Shown one piece after another: positions 13,800-22,288 of a stretch of DNA of 64,000 bases. This DNA is from Geomonas sp. RF6 (GTDB lineage Bacteria; Desulfobacterota; Desulfuromonadia; Geobacterales; Geobacteraceae), in assembly GCF_021044625.1 (NCBI RefSeq), contig NZ_CP087999.1, forward strand, positions 1,629,001-1,693,000, read 5' to 3'. How positions within the stretch are numbered: position 1 is the stretch's first letter; each line of letters opens with the position of its first letter. The translations under genes were made by a program, and so were the position numbers. A model generated the notes under the pieces. The model had not been told where the DNA came from and made no database searches. It was given only the letters and a program-made list of their open reading frames with translations.

Positions 13800-15698
13800 A
13801 TGAATAGCAAGCTGCTGAAGGAAGCTATCTTTGGCAAACGCCTGAGAACCGAGGAGGAGGAGACCGAGCAGCTTTCAACGATGCCGGCGATCCCGGTGGT
13901 GGGGCTCGACGCCCTCGCCTCGGCGGCTTACGGTCCGGAAGCGGCACTGACGGTCCTCATTGTGCTGGGCAACGTCGGATCAAGATACATCACCCCCATC
14001 GTAGGGTGCATAATCGTTCTCCTCACCCTTGTGGCCCTCTCCTACCGGCAGACCATCCCGGCCTACCCGCAGGGGGGCGGGTCGTACACGGTAGCTTCCC
14101 AGAACCTCGGCACCCTCCCCGGTCTTCTCGCCGGGACCGCCCTCTGCATCGACTACATTCTCAATGTTGCCGTCGCGACCTCGGCAGGTGTCGCGGCCCT
14201 TGTTTCCGCCGTCCCGCGTCTTCTGCCGTACACGCTGCCACTGTGCCTCGGGCTGCTCCTTTTCCTCATCGTGGTGAACCTGCGCGGGGTCCGCTCCGCC
14301 GGCATTCTCTTCCTCGTCCCTACCTACCTCTTTATCGGCTGCCTCGCCGTCACGGTCGCCATCGGCCTGTACAACGTCGTGGCGACGCATGGGCACCCCG
14401 TCCCGGTGCGCCCTCCCCCTGTCGTGCCGGTCTCGGTGCACAGCGCAGGTGCCTGGCTTTTGCTGCGCGCCTTCGCCAGCGGGTGCACAGCATTGACCGG
14501 GGTGGAAGCCGTCAGCGACGCGGTCCCCATTTTCCGGGAGCCGCGCACCGTGCGGGCGAAGCGGACCCTCACCGTCATCATGGCGGTACTCGCCTTTCTC
14601 CTGGCGGGGATTGCCATTCTTGCGCACTACTACGGCATAACCGCGACCTCTCCGGGGCAGTCGGGGTACCAGAGCGTCCTTTCCCAGATCATTGGAGCCG
14701 TTGCCGGGCGCGGCGCCTTCTACTACCTGGCGATCTCCTCCATCCTCGCCGTCCTCCTTCTTTCCGCCAATACGAGTTTCGCCGACTTTCCCCGCGTCTG
14801 CCGCCTCCTCGCCCTCGACACTTTTCTCCCCGCCGAGTTCGCGCACCGGGGGCGGCGCCTCGTCTTCTCCGCCGGCATAATCGTCCTCGGCATTTTTTCC
14901 GCACTTCTTCTGGTCGCCTTCGGCGGGGTCACCGACAGGTTGATCCCCCTCTTTGCCGTGGGGGCTTTCACCGCATTCACCCTGTCGCAACTCGGTATGG
15001 TCTTCCACTGGAAGCGCTCCGAGGAGAAAAACGCCAGGCACCGGATGATTCTGAATGGCATAGGCGCCGTGACCACGGGAGTGACTCTCATCGTCATAGC
15101 GGTCGCGAAATTCGCAGAAGGAGCCTGGCTCACCATCATCGTCATGCCCCTCCTGCTCGTCGTCTTTCTGCGCATACGGCGATACCACGAATCGATCGAG
15201 CAGAAGCTGGAAGAGGTCGACGGGCCGCTGGAGCTCGAAGACATCCCCGCGCCGATCATGGTCGTGCCGCTGAAAAGGCTGAACAGGGTAACGAGAAAGG
15301 CGATCCGGGTGGGGCTCTCCTTCGGCCTCAATGTCTTCGCCGTCCAGGTTGTGGCCGAGGAAGCAAACATGGAGGACCTGACAGAGCGGTGGCGAGCCCT
15401 CGTGGAGGAGCCGGCGCGCCAGGCAGGACAGCCGGTCCCGAAGCTCGTCGTGGTGAGTTCCCCCTACCGGGAGTTCTTCGGCCCCCTTTCCCACCAGGTG
15501 AAGGTGCTGTCCGAGCACTACCCCGACCGGCAGGTGGCGGTGATCATTCCGGAGCTGGTGGAGAAGCGGTGGTACAACTTCCTCTTCCGGCACCGTGCGA
15601 CCCTCCTGAGGGAACTCATCCTCCTGCGCGGAGGGCCGCAGATTCTGATCATCACGGTGCCGTGGTACGTCGGGAAGAAGGACAAGTTCGAGGGGTAG
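13800..15698 (+). CDS. kimA: KimA-like potassium importer (APC superfamily permease)
   Basis: 632 aa, about 12 membrane helices in the first 450 residues, then a cytoplasmic domain of about 150 residues. It matches the Bacillus KimA (YdaO) pattern throughout: ALASAAYGPEA, LSYRQTIPAYPQGGGSY, YILNVAVATSAGVAALVSA, SGCTALTGVEAVSDAVP, LLSANTSFADFPR, FAVGAFTAFTLSQ.GM, and in the tail VVPLKRLNRVTRKAIR and EKRWYNFLFRH. KimA is a K+/H+ symporter controlled by c-di-AMP in Firmicutes. Whether this relative moves K+ or an amino acid is inference. ATG preceded by GAGGAGGTGCG. It follows a 400-bp region with no sensible c-di-AMP riboswitch to my eye. Confidence 0.82.
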   Translation: MNSKLLKEAIFGKRLRTEEEETEQLSTMPAIPVVGLDALASAAYGPEAALTVLIVLGNVGSRYITPIVGCIIVLLTLVALSYRQTIPAYPQGGGSYTVASQNLGTLPGLLAGTALCIDYILNVAVATSAGVAALVSAVPRLLPYTLPLCLGLLLFLIVVNLRGVRSAGILFLVPTYLFIGCLAVTVAIGLYNVVATHGHPVPVRPPPVVPVSVHSAGAWLLLRAFASGCTALTGVEAVSDAVPIFREPRTVRAKRTLTVIMAVLAFLLAGIAILAHYYGITATSPGQSGYQSVLSQIIGAVAGRGAFYYLAISSILAVLLLSANTSFADFPRVCRLLALDTFLPAEFAHRGRRLVFSAGIIVLGIFSALLLVAFGGVTDRLIPLFAVGAFTAFTLSQLGMVFHWKRSEEKNARHRMILNGIGAVTTGVTLIVIAVAKFAEGAWLTIIVMPLLLVVFLRIRRYHESIEQKLEEVDGPLELEDIPAPIMVVPLKRLNRVTRKAIRVGLSFGLNVFAVQVVAEEANMEDLTERWRALVEEPARQAGQPVPKLVVVSSPYREFFGPLSHQVKVLSEHYPDRQVAVIIPELVEKRWYNFLFRHRATLLRELILLRGGPQILIITVPWYVGKKDKFEG

Positions 15699-15838
15699 CG
15701 GCAGCGCGTGCCCCTGGAGGTGGCATCGCAGGAGGTGCGATTGCATGGAAGTCGTGCATTGTCGCTTTTTTATGAGATATTTGTGAAGTTACGCCGTCGC
15801 GTAGCAGAATGAAGACAGACGGAGCGAAGGAGGGAAAA

Positions 15839-17059
15839 ATGAAGGGAAAGAGAGCATGCTTTGCAGTCACAGTTGCAGCGATACTTTGTGCATCCCTTGC
15901 CATGGGCCAGTCACAGACGTTCCCCCAGGGAAGTGCGACTCCTTCCGAAAGTTGCGGAAAGTGCCACAGGGCGATCTACCGCGAGTTTGCCTTCGGTTTC
16001 GGTAGCGACATCCTCTTCAAGCCGACCACCATGCCGGGAAAGGAGGGGGATAAACTCTCACTCCCCGCCAACGTCTCCGGCACGGCGACGGCCCACGCGA
16101 TTGCCGGGGTCGACCCGTACCCGGTACATTCGCGCGAGGCTGAGGAGGGGGGGAAATCGTGCAACGTCTGCCACTATCCCGAGTCCTTTGCCATTCCCGA
16201 CATGGAAGCCCCGGAACTCTCCAAGCCGAAGGCGCGCCCGAAGGATAAAGAGGCGGGGGGGCTCACCTGCGCGAGCTGCCACCTGACGCCCGAAGGAAAG
16301 ATCCGGGGGGCGCATGTGGTGAAGGCACCGCACGATACCGTCGCCGATCCCGCAATCCATACCTCCGCCATGTGCGCCTACTGCCACGCCATGGGGAAGA
16401 GAGTGGTGGGGAAGCAGACGCAGACCTTTCTGGAGTGGCGCGAGGACTTCTACAAGCCGACCCTCGGCCTGCAGCAGTGCCAGGACTGCCACATGCCGCG
16501 CACCATGCGGAAGATCGCGGAGGAGTACGACAATCCGGAGCGCGCAGTGGCGCGCCATCTCTGGACCGGAGGGCGGTCGCAGCAGCGGCTGGCGAGTGCG
16601 CTCGGCCTCGTGGTGACGCAGCCCCTGGAGGGGAAGCCGAACCTCGCATTCCACGTCATCAACATCGGGGCGGGACACTCCGTTCCCACCGGCTCCAACA
16701 GGCGGGCGGTATACCTGAAGGTCGAAGTGACGGACAGGAAAGGGAAGCTCGTCGCAGGGAACGACTGGATGTTCGCGCCGTGGTACGGCGCGCGTCCGGA
16801 CGACAAGAAGTTCCTGGAGGAAGACAAGAAGCGTCCTGACGCGGTCGCCGCCATGCAGGCGGATGCGCAGGGGCCTCACGAGAGCACCATCCGTGCCGGC
16901 GAGGAGCGGACACTTCCCTGGACGCCGAAACTGAAGCCGGGAGAGTACACGGTGAAGGCGTGCCTCATCTACGACCTGAACCGGTACAATGCCCGCACCT
17001 TTACCGACGACCAGACGGAGATGAACAGTACGACCCTCACCGTGAGAGTCAGAAGATGA
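15839..17059 (+). CDS. Five-haem c-type cytochrome, exported
   Basis: 406 aa from the ATG at 15839, preceded by AAGGAGGGAAAA. Signal peptide CFAVTVAAILCASLAMG. Five CXXCH sites: CGKCH, CNVCH, CASCH, CAYCH and CQDCH, all in the first ~230 residues, in a layout like the cytochrome c554/hydroxylamine-oxidoreductase-related family. The C-terminal ~170 residues are haem-free and beta-rich (NLAFHVINIGAGHSVPTGSNRRA; GAGH.VPTG is typical of this extended group). Probably a periplasmic electron carrier or reductase. The in-frame ATG at 15809 lacks a ribosome site. A terminator follows at 17193-17223. Confidence 0.88.
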   Translation: MKGKRACFAVTVAAILCASLAMGQSQTFPQGSATPSESCGKCHRAIYREFAFGFGSDILFKPTTMPGKEGDKLSLPANVSGTATAHAIAGVDPYPVHSREAEEGGKSCNVCHYPESFAIPDMEAPELSKPKARPKDKEAGGLTCASCHLTPEGKIRGAHVVKAPHDTVADPAIHTSAMCAYCHAMGKRVVGKQTQTFLEWREDFYKPTLGLQQCQDCHMPRTMRKIAEEYDNPERAVARHLWTGGRSQQRLASALGLVVTQPLEGKPNLAFHVINIGAGHSVPTGSNRRAVYLKVEVTDRKGKLVAGNDWMFAPWYGARPDDKKFLEEDKKRPDAVAAMQADAQGPHESTIRAGEERTLPWTPKLKPGEYTVKACLIYDLNRYNARTFTDDQTEMNSTTLTVRVRR

Positions 17060-17192
17060 CTTACGACCCGGCGGCCCCCCGCCCCTGACGGGAGGGGGTC
17101 AGGGGGTGGGTGAAGCTGCTGTCTGCGAAACGGTGGCACCTCCCCCGCCCTAGCCCTCCCCCGCAAGGAGAGGGACATCTCTGAACGTGCCG

Positions 17193-17223
17193 AAAGGGGC
17201 CTGCGCTGCCAGGCCCCTTTTTT
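17193..17223 (+). terminator. Intrinsic terminator
   Basis: GGGGCCTG, CGCTGC loop, CAGGCCCC and six T, about 130 bp after the cytochrome stop. The 17060-17190 stretch holds only GC-rich, low-complexity sequence. After the terminator an AT-rich stretch (17249-17281) precedes the nitric oxide reductase and probably holds its promoter. Confidence 0.85.
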
Positions 17224-17332
17224 CGTGCTCAGGAAACGGTGCACTCGCCAAGTGATAAAATTAAACATAATTAATATTTTGCCGCGACTGTCCACGGAAC
17301 GATAGCATCACCTAAACGAGCCGGAGGATCCC

Positions 17333-19588
17333 ATGAACACACCGGAAAAGAACATGCTCCTCTCCCCCCGATGGCTGATGACCGCCATCATCACCTTTAT
17401 TTTCGGCTTCTCCGTGCTGGGCTACCTGGCCTACCGGAGCGGCACCGACCAGCCTCCCATCCCCCAGGAGGTCCGTTCCACCGATGGCACTCTCCTCTAC
17501 TCCAAGGCCGACATCCTCGGGGGGCAGCACCTGTTCCAGAAATACGGGCTGATGCAGTACGGCACCCTTTTCGGCCACGGCGCCTATCTCGGGCCGGATT
17601 TCACCGCGCAATACCTGCACATCAGCGGAGAGAAGGCGCTGGGATTCTACACGGGGCAGGGGATCCCTGCCGCAGGAGCGGCGGAAAAGGTGCGCTCCGA
17701 GCTGAAGACCAACACCTACGACTCCGCCACCGGGACAGTCACCTTCTCCGCTGCCCAGGCACGCGCCCACGCGGAAATGATCGACTACTACCGGAAGTGG
17801 TTCGGGCCGGCAGAGACGCAGCAGGGGCTGCGCCGCCCCTTCCTCAGCGACCCGGAGGAGATCCGCAGGCTTACCGCCTACTTTTCCTGGTCTGCCTGGG
17901 TCAGTGCCGCCCAGCGTCCCGGAACGAGCCACTCCTATACCAACAACTGGCCTCCTGACGAATTGGCCGGCAACAAGCCGACCGCCGGCGTGCTCCTGTG
18001 GAGCGTCCTGAGCCTCGTGGCGCTCCTCGTCGGCACCGGCCTCATCCTCTTCATCTTCGGCCGCTACGAAACTCTGGGGTGGCACGCAGCGGACGACTAC
18101 CCGTCGCAAAAGATGGAGGCGCCGGAGAAGGTTCGCCTCACCCCCTCGCAGCGCACAGTGGCATGGTACTTCCTCGTCGTCGCTGGTCTCTTCCTCCTCC
18201 AGGGGCTTCTGGGGGGGGTCAACGCGCACTACCACGTCGAACCGGCAGGGTTCTACGGCTTCTCCCTCGGCGACATCCTGCCGTACAACCTCTCCAGGAT
18301 GTGGCACGTGCAGCTCGCACTCTTTTTCGTGGCATCGAGCTTTCTCGCCATGGGGATCTTCCTCACCCCCATGATCGCGGGGAAAGAGCCGCCGCACCAG
18401 GAGAAGCTTGCACTCCTGCTCCTCGGAGCGCTGGTCGTCGTGGTGCTGGGAAGCCTGGGAGGCGAGGCGGCGAGCCTGAAAGGGCTTCTGCCGACCAGCG
18501 GGCCGTGGTTCTGGGTCGGGTCGCAGGGGTGGGAATACCTCGACCTCGGGCGACTCTGGCAGATCCTTCTGACGGTGGGGATGATACTGTGGCTCGTCAT
18601 ACTCATCCGCGGCATGGCGGAGAGGCTCAAAGGGGAGCACCCGGGGAACATGCCGTGGCTCTTCGTGTACAGCGCCGTCTCCATCCCCCTCTTCTACGCC
18701 GCCGGGATGCTGTACGGCAAGAACACCAACGTGACGCAGATAGAGTTCTGGAGATTCTGGGTCGTGCATCTCTGGGTGGAGGATTTCCTTGAGCTCTTCA
18801 CCACCATCATGGTCGCCTACGTCTTCATGCTCCTCGGCGTGGTACGGGCGCGGGTGGCCACGACCATCATCTACCTCGACATCATCCTCTACTCCATCGG
18901 AGGGGTCATCGGCACCATGCACCACATGTACTTCAACGGCACACCTGAAGTGCACATGGCGCTCGGAGCCTTTTTCTCCGCGATGGAAGTCATCCCGCTC
19001 CTGCTTCTCACCTACGAGGCGTGGAAGTTCATGCGGCTGGGCGCCCCGGCAGGGAGCACGATGCTGAGTACAGCCGGCGAGATGTTCCCGCACAAATGGG
19101 CGGTGATGTTCCTGATCGCGGTCGGCTTCTGGAACTTTCTTGGCGCGGGGGTCTTCGGCTTCCTCATCAACCTGCCGATCGTGAGCTACTACGAAATTGG
19201 CACCCAATGGACCGCGAACCACGGGCACGGCGCCATGATGGGGGTGTACGGCATGCTCTCCCTCGGCTTTTTCATGTTCGTCGCGCGCTACTTCCTCCCG
19301 CTCGATCGCGCCAGCAACAGGGCGATGGGGATCGCCTTCTGGTGCACCAACATCGGGCTTGCCTGTATGCTCTTTGTGAACCTCTTTCCGGTCGGCCTTC
19401 TCCAGCTGAACCAGATACTCTCCACCTCGTACTGGCATGGGCGAGAGCCGGAGTTCTTCATGCAGCCGCTGGTGCGCCTCTTCGAGTGGCTGCGCCTCCC
19501 GGGCGACACCCTCTTCATCGTGGGGATCCTCCCTGTCGTCTACCTGGCGGTGCGGATGTTTGTGAACAGAAACCGTGAAGGGGTCTGA
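17333..19588 (+). CDS. norB: Quinol-dependent nitric oxide reductase (single-subunit qNOR)
   Basis: 751 aa, haem-copper oxidase superfamily. It reduces 2 NO to N2O with electrons from quinol, in the inner membrane. The N-terminal ~220 residues are the qNOR extension (GGQHLFQKYGLMQYGTLFGHGAYLG; SWSAWVSAAQRPGTSHSYTNNWP), lacking the haem-c CXXCH of cNOR NorC. The catalytic part shows HVQLALFF, FWRFWVVHLWVEDFLELF, GTMHHMYFNGTP (His ligands of FeB) and NHGHGAMMGVYGMLSLG (haem ligands), with 13-14 helices. CGGAGGATCCC precedes ATG. No NorR-type activator gene is adjacent. In an Fe(III)-reducing bacterium it would serve mainly for NO detoxification (inference). Confidence 0.93.
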   Translation: MNTPEKNMLLSPRWLMTAIITFIFGFSVLGYLAYRSGTDQPPIPQEVRSTDGTLLYSKADILGGQHLFQKYGLMQYGTLFGHGAYLGPDFTAQYLHISGEKALGFYTGQGIPAAGAAEKVRSELKTNTYDSATGTVTFSAAQARAHAEMIDYYRKWFGPAETQQGLRRPFLSDPEEIRRLTAYFSWSAWVSAAQRPGTSHSYTNNWPPDELAGNKPTAGVLLWSVLSLVALLVGTGLILFIFGRYETLGWHAADDYPSQKMEAPEKVRLTPSQRTVAWYFLVVAGLFLLQGLLGGVNAHYHVEPAGFYGFSLGDILPYNLSRMWHVQLALFFVASSFLAMGIFLTPMIAGKEPPHQEKLALLLLGALVVVVLGSLGGEAASLKGLLPTSGPWFWVGSQGWEYLDLGRLWQILLTVGMILWLVILIRGMAERLKGEHPGNMPWLFVYSAVSIPLFYAAGMLYGKNTNVTQIEFWRFWVVHLWVEDFLELFTTIMVAYVFMLLGVVRARVATTIIYLDIILYSIGGVIGTMHHMYFNGTPEVHMALGAFFSAMEVIPLLLLTYEAWKFMRLGAPAGSTMLSTAGEMFPHKWAVMFLIAVGFWNFLGAGVFGFLINLPIVSYYEIGTQWTANHGHGAMMGVYGMLSLGFFMFVARYFLPLDRASNRAMGIAFWCTNIGLACMLFVNLFPVGLLQLNQILSTSYWHGREPEFFMQPLVRLFEWLRLPGDTLFIVGILPVVYLAVRMFVNRNREGV

Positions 19589-19606
19589 CCCCGGCAACGA
19601 AGCCGA

Positions 19607-19641
19607 AAGGGCCGCCAGCTTTTGTGGCGGCCTTTTTTTTG
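19607..19641 (+). terminator. Intrinsic terminator after qNOR
   Basis: GGCCGCCA (19610-19617), loop GCTTTTG, TGGCGGCC (19625-19632) and eight T. Confidence 0.9.
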
Positions 19642-19647
19642 TGTTCT

Positions 19648-20020
19648 TCTGGGAATTCCGGGGGAGCGTGGGTACATTGCCACGAAGCACTGCACAAGGC
19701 CTAACGTTCCCCCCTTTGCGAAGGGTCTTCCGGGAATTCTGGGGAACGCGCTACAAAGATCCGGGTGCCCCCACGCTGGAGCGTAGGCATCTTGCCTGCG
19801 ATGGCGGCGCAGCCGCCACAGACCGCGCGGCTGGCGCCGCGGTACAGGCTGGGAAGCCTGTGCTCCAGCGCGGCGCCACTAGTGTCCCCTCACGTCAACG
19901 GAAGTGACCGAGCTGAATTCCCGGAATTCCCGGATGAACCTTCGCAAAGGGGGGGACGCGACGCCTCATGCGGCCCTTCATTGGAACATACTACTGCTTC
20001 CCCGGAATTCTCGGGGGAGC
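19648..20020. repeat. R2 element copy 2, split by an R3 insertion
   Basis: Left R2 part 19649-19726 (GGGAATTCCGGGGGAGCGTG to CCCCTTTGCGAAGGG) and right part about 19926-20020 (CCTTCGCAAAGGGGGGGACG to GGAATTCTCGGGGGAGCC). The R2 core is missing and the gap holds a complete R3 unit plus spacer. This gives a relative age: R3 arrived in, or replaced part of, an existing R2 copy. Confidence 0.65.
19773..19872. repeat. R3 element copy 1
   Basis: Bounded by CGCTGGAGCGTAGGC and GCCTGTGCTCCAGCG (inverted), with the inner inverted segments TGGCGGCGCAGCCGCCA and GGCTGGCGCC. About 100 bp, no ORF. Other copies: 21914-22008 and 30698-30791, plus a half copy at 22101-22162. Confidence 0.75.
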
Positions 20021-20092
20021 CTTTTTTGTGTCACGTAATAAGCCGGGTGGAGCCGTCCGGCACATTCCCCACTCTTCTCAGGAAGAAATCAT

Positions 20093-20124
20093 TGTAGGCC
20101 GGAATAAGCGGAGCGTTTCCGGCA
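20093..20124 (+). repeat. R1 REP-like unit
   Basis: TGTAGGCCGGAATAAGCG then GAGCGTTTCCGGCA. Single forward copy before the RND operon. The 20125-20298 stretch after it holds an AT-rich region that may carry the operon promoter; nothing more is seen there. Confidence 0.8.
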
Positions 20125-20298
20125 GAACGTGCCCGAACCACTAAACTTGTTGCAGGTAAATTAAACAAATCTCTTGCACCAGCCGGCACTATTCCTGTAA
20201 ATACGTACCATCCTGTAACTTCTCCCTTCCAGTCCACCGTCTCTGTGACAGAAAACCGACGTGCAATGACAGTGATTTCCCTTCGTCCTTACCAGAGA

Positions 20299-21792
20299 AT
20301 GACTGTTACTTCGACTCGTCACACGGGCGCGCGGGTCGTTGCGGCTTTCGCCCTTGCGGCGATTTGTGGCTGCGCGGTAGGACCCGATTTCCACAGACCC
20401 GCAGCACCGACAGTGGAGAGGTACACCGCGACGCCGCTTCCTGCCGCGACTGCCGCCGCCCCCGTTGCCGATGGGGAGTCGCAGCGTTTTGCGGCGGGCG
20501 GCACCATCCCGGCGCAGTGGTGGACGCTCTTTCGCAGCAAAAAGCTGGAGGAACTGGTAGCACAGGCGCTGAAGGCGAACCCGACGCTGGCCGCGGCCGA
20601 AGGCGCCCTTCGCCAGGCAGCCGAGCTTCGCCGCGCCCAGTTCGGCGCCTTCTTTCCCGCCCTCGACGGAACATTCTCCGCCGAGCGGAGCAAGATCAGC
20701 GGCGCCACCTTCGGCCAGCCCGATGCCCCCTCTTCCCTCTTCACCCTCTACAACGCGTCACTCAATCTCTCCTACAATCTCGACCCCTTCGGCGGAAATC
20801 GCAGGCGCCTGGAAGCCGCACAGTCCCAGGTCGATTACCAGGAGTTTCTGCTGGAGGGTGCGCGGCTGACACTCGCCGGCAACATCGTCACCACCGCGGT
20901 CCAGGAGGGGTCGCTGCGTGGGAGGATACGTGCGCTTTCCGCAATCATAGCCTCCCAGGAGGAACAGCTTAAGCTGGTAGAGCTGCGCCAGCAACTTGGA
21001 GCCGCGGCCCTTAGCGAAGTTTTGGCGCAGCAGGCGGTCCTTGCCGACACGCGGGCGGCTCTCCCGCCGCTGGAGAAGGCGCTGGCGCAGACGCGGCATC
21101 TGCTCGCCGTGCTGGCCGGCCGCCTCCCGCAAGATGCCGGTACCTTTCCAGAGTTCGAGCTGGAGGATTTCGTCCTGCCACAGGCGCTTCCGGTCAGCCT
21201 CCCCTCCGAGGTGGTGCGCCAGCGTCCCGACGTCCGCGCCTCGGAGTCGCTGCTGCACACCGCCTCCGCCGAAGTCGGGGTCGCCCGCGCCGACCGTTTC
21301 CCCGCCCTGACCATCACCGGCTCCCTCGGGTCGCAGAGCTCGAGCGCCGGCAGTATCTTTTCGTCCGGGACGATGGTGTGGAACCTGGGGGCGGGGCTCA
21401 CGCAGCCTCTCTTTCGCGGAGGGGAGTTGAAGGCAAGAGAGGCGGCCGCGCGTGCCGCCTACGACGAGGCGGAGGCGCAGTACCGGAACACGATACTCTC
21501 CGCATTTCGCGAAGTAGCCGATGTCCTGCGGGCTCTGGAGGTCGACGCCCGGGCGCTGAAGGCGCAGGCGGAGGCGGAGGGCGCGGCCGCCGGCTCCCTT
21601 GTCGTGGCGCAGGAGGAGTACCGGTACGGCGCCACGAGCTATCCCACGCTGCTGAACGCCATCCAGCAGCAAAAGCGCGCCGAGCTCACCCTCATCGAAG
21701 CGAGAGCCGCCCGTCTCGCCGACAGCGCCGCCCTTCTGCAGGCGCTCGGAGGCGGCTGGTGGAACCGCGAGAGGGAACGCAGGACGGAGTAG
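20299..21792 (+). CDS. RND efflux outer-membrane lipoprotein (OprM/NodT family)
   Basis: About 497 aa. Lipid-attachment site ICG|C followed by AVGPDF.RPAAP, the hallmark start of OprM/TolC-like efflux lipoproteins. Two repeated helical halves carry LDGTFSAERSK, YNLDPFGGNRR, LPSEVVRQRPDVRASE, LGAGLTQPLFRGGELKAREAAARAAYDEA and VAQEEYRYGATSYPTLL, all typical. It forms the outer-membrane channel for the adaptor and pump encoded next. Start choice is uncertain: ATG 20299 places the signal peptide best; ATG 20266 and GTG 20245 are in frame but give a long N-region. About 500 bp of repeats separate it from the adaptor gene. Confidence 0.85.
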   Translation: MTVTSTRHTGARVVAAFALAAICGCAVGPDFHRPAAPTVERYTATPLPAATAAAPVADGESQRFAAGGTIPAQWWTLFRSKKLEELVAQALKANPTLAAAEGALRQAAELRRAQFGAFFPALDGTFSAERSKISGATFGQPDAPSSLFTLYNASLNLSYNLDPFGGNRRRLEAAQSQVDYQEFLLEGARLTLAGNIVTTAVQEGSLRGRIRALSAIIASQEEQLKLVELRQQLGAAALSEVLAQQAVLADTRAALPPLEKALAQTRHLLAVLAGRLPQDAGTFPEFELEDFVLPQALPVSLPSEVVRQRPDVRASESLLHTASAEVGVARADRFPALTITGSLGSQSSSAGSIFSSGTMVWNLGAGLTQPLFRGGELKAREAAARAAYDEAEAQYRNTILSAFREVADVLRALEVDARALKAQAEAEGAAAGSLVVAQEEYRYGATSYPTLLNAIQQQKRAELTLIEARAARLADSAALLQALGGGWWNRERERRTE

Positions 21793-21812
21793 AAGGAGCA
21801 GGAACGTCGCAA

Positions 21813-21844
21813 TGTAGGCCGGAATAAGCGCAGCGTTTCCGGCA
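21813..21844 (+). repeat. R1 REP-like unit
   Basis: TGTAGGCCGGAATAAGCGCA then GCGTTTCCGGCA, 20 bp after the efflux lipoprotein stop. Confidence 0.8.
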
Positions 21845-21913
21845 ATTGCCGGCATCACCACCACGGCCACCGACAAAGCAGACGCGCCCCATCATCTGGA
21901 ACGCCGATCGAAG

Positions 21914-22008
21914 CGCTGGAGCATAGGCTTCCCAGCCTGTGCCGCGGCGCCAGCCGCGTAATGTGGCGCCCCAGCCGCCATCGCGGGCAAGATCGCTGCG
22001 CTCCAGCA
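21914..22008. repeat. R3 element copy 2
   Basis: CGCTGGAGCATAGGCTTCCC at the left, GCTGCGCTCCAGC at the right; same internal GCCGCGGCGCCAGCCGCG and CCAGCCGCCATCGC segments as the other copies. Confidence 0.75.
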
Positions 22009-22063
22009 CGGGGGCGCTGTGGTACCGAGAGTGCTCTATTTCCATCGTCCGGCAGCGCAAGAA

Positions 22064-22097
22064 TGCCGGGAACGCCTGCGGCTTATCCCGGCCTACA
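22064..22097 (-). repeat. R1 REP-like unit (inverted)
   Basis: TGCCGGGAACGCCTGCGGCT then TATCCCGGCCTACA, the reverse of the R1 core. Confidence 0.8.
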
Positions 22098-22100
22098 CAG

Positions 22101-22162
22101 GCGCCAGTCGCCAATGTGGCGGCCCAGCCGCCATCTCACGCAAGATGCCTGCGCTCCAGCGC
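22101..22162. repeat. R3 half element
   Basis: Only the right half of R3 is present: TGGCGGCCCAGCCGCCATC to CAAGATGCCTGCGCTCCAGC. It abuts the inverted R1 unit. Confidence 0.65.
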
Positions 22163-22198
22163 GAGGGGCCCCGGCAGATAGGAAAGCAGAAGCAGCGA

Positions 22199-22230
22199 TG
22201 TAGGCCGGAATAAGCGCAGCGTTTCCGGCA
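22199..22230 (+). repeat. R1 REP-like unit
   Basis: Forward R1 unit followed by a short GCTGCCGGCATCACCACGAC tail that also follows the unit at 21813, showing that the repeat extends beyond the core. Confidence 0.8.
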
Positions 22231-22288
22231 GCTGCCGGCATCACCACGACCGGCCAATCTGCGGAGACTTTTGAATCCAGGAGCACCC

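Noticed and set aside
13980-15746. Large minus-strand ORF under the KimA-like permease
   Set aside because: GC-rich antisense shadow, rich in Asp/Glu/His/Arg without domain patterns.
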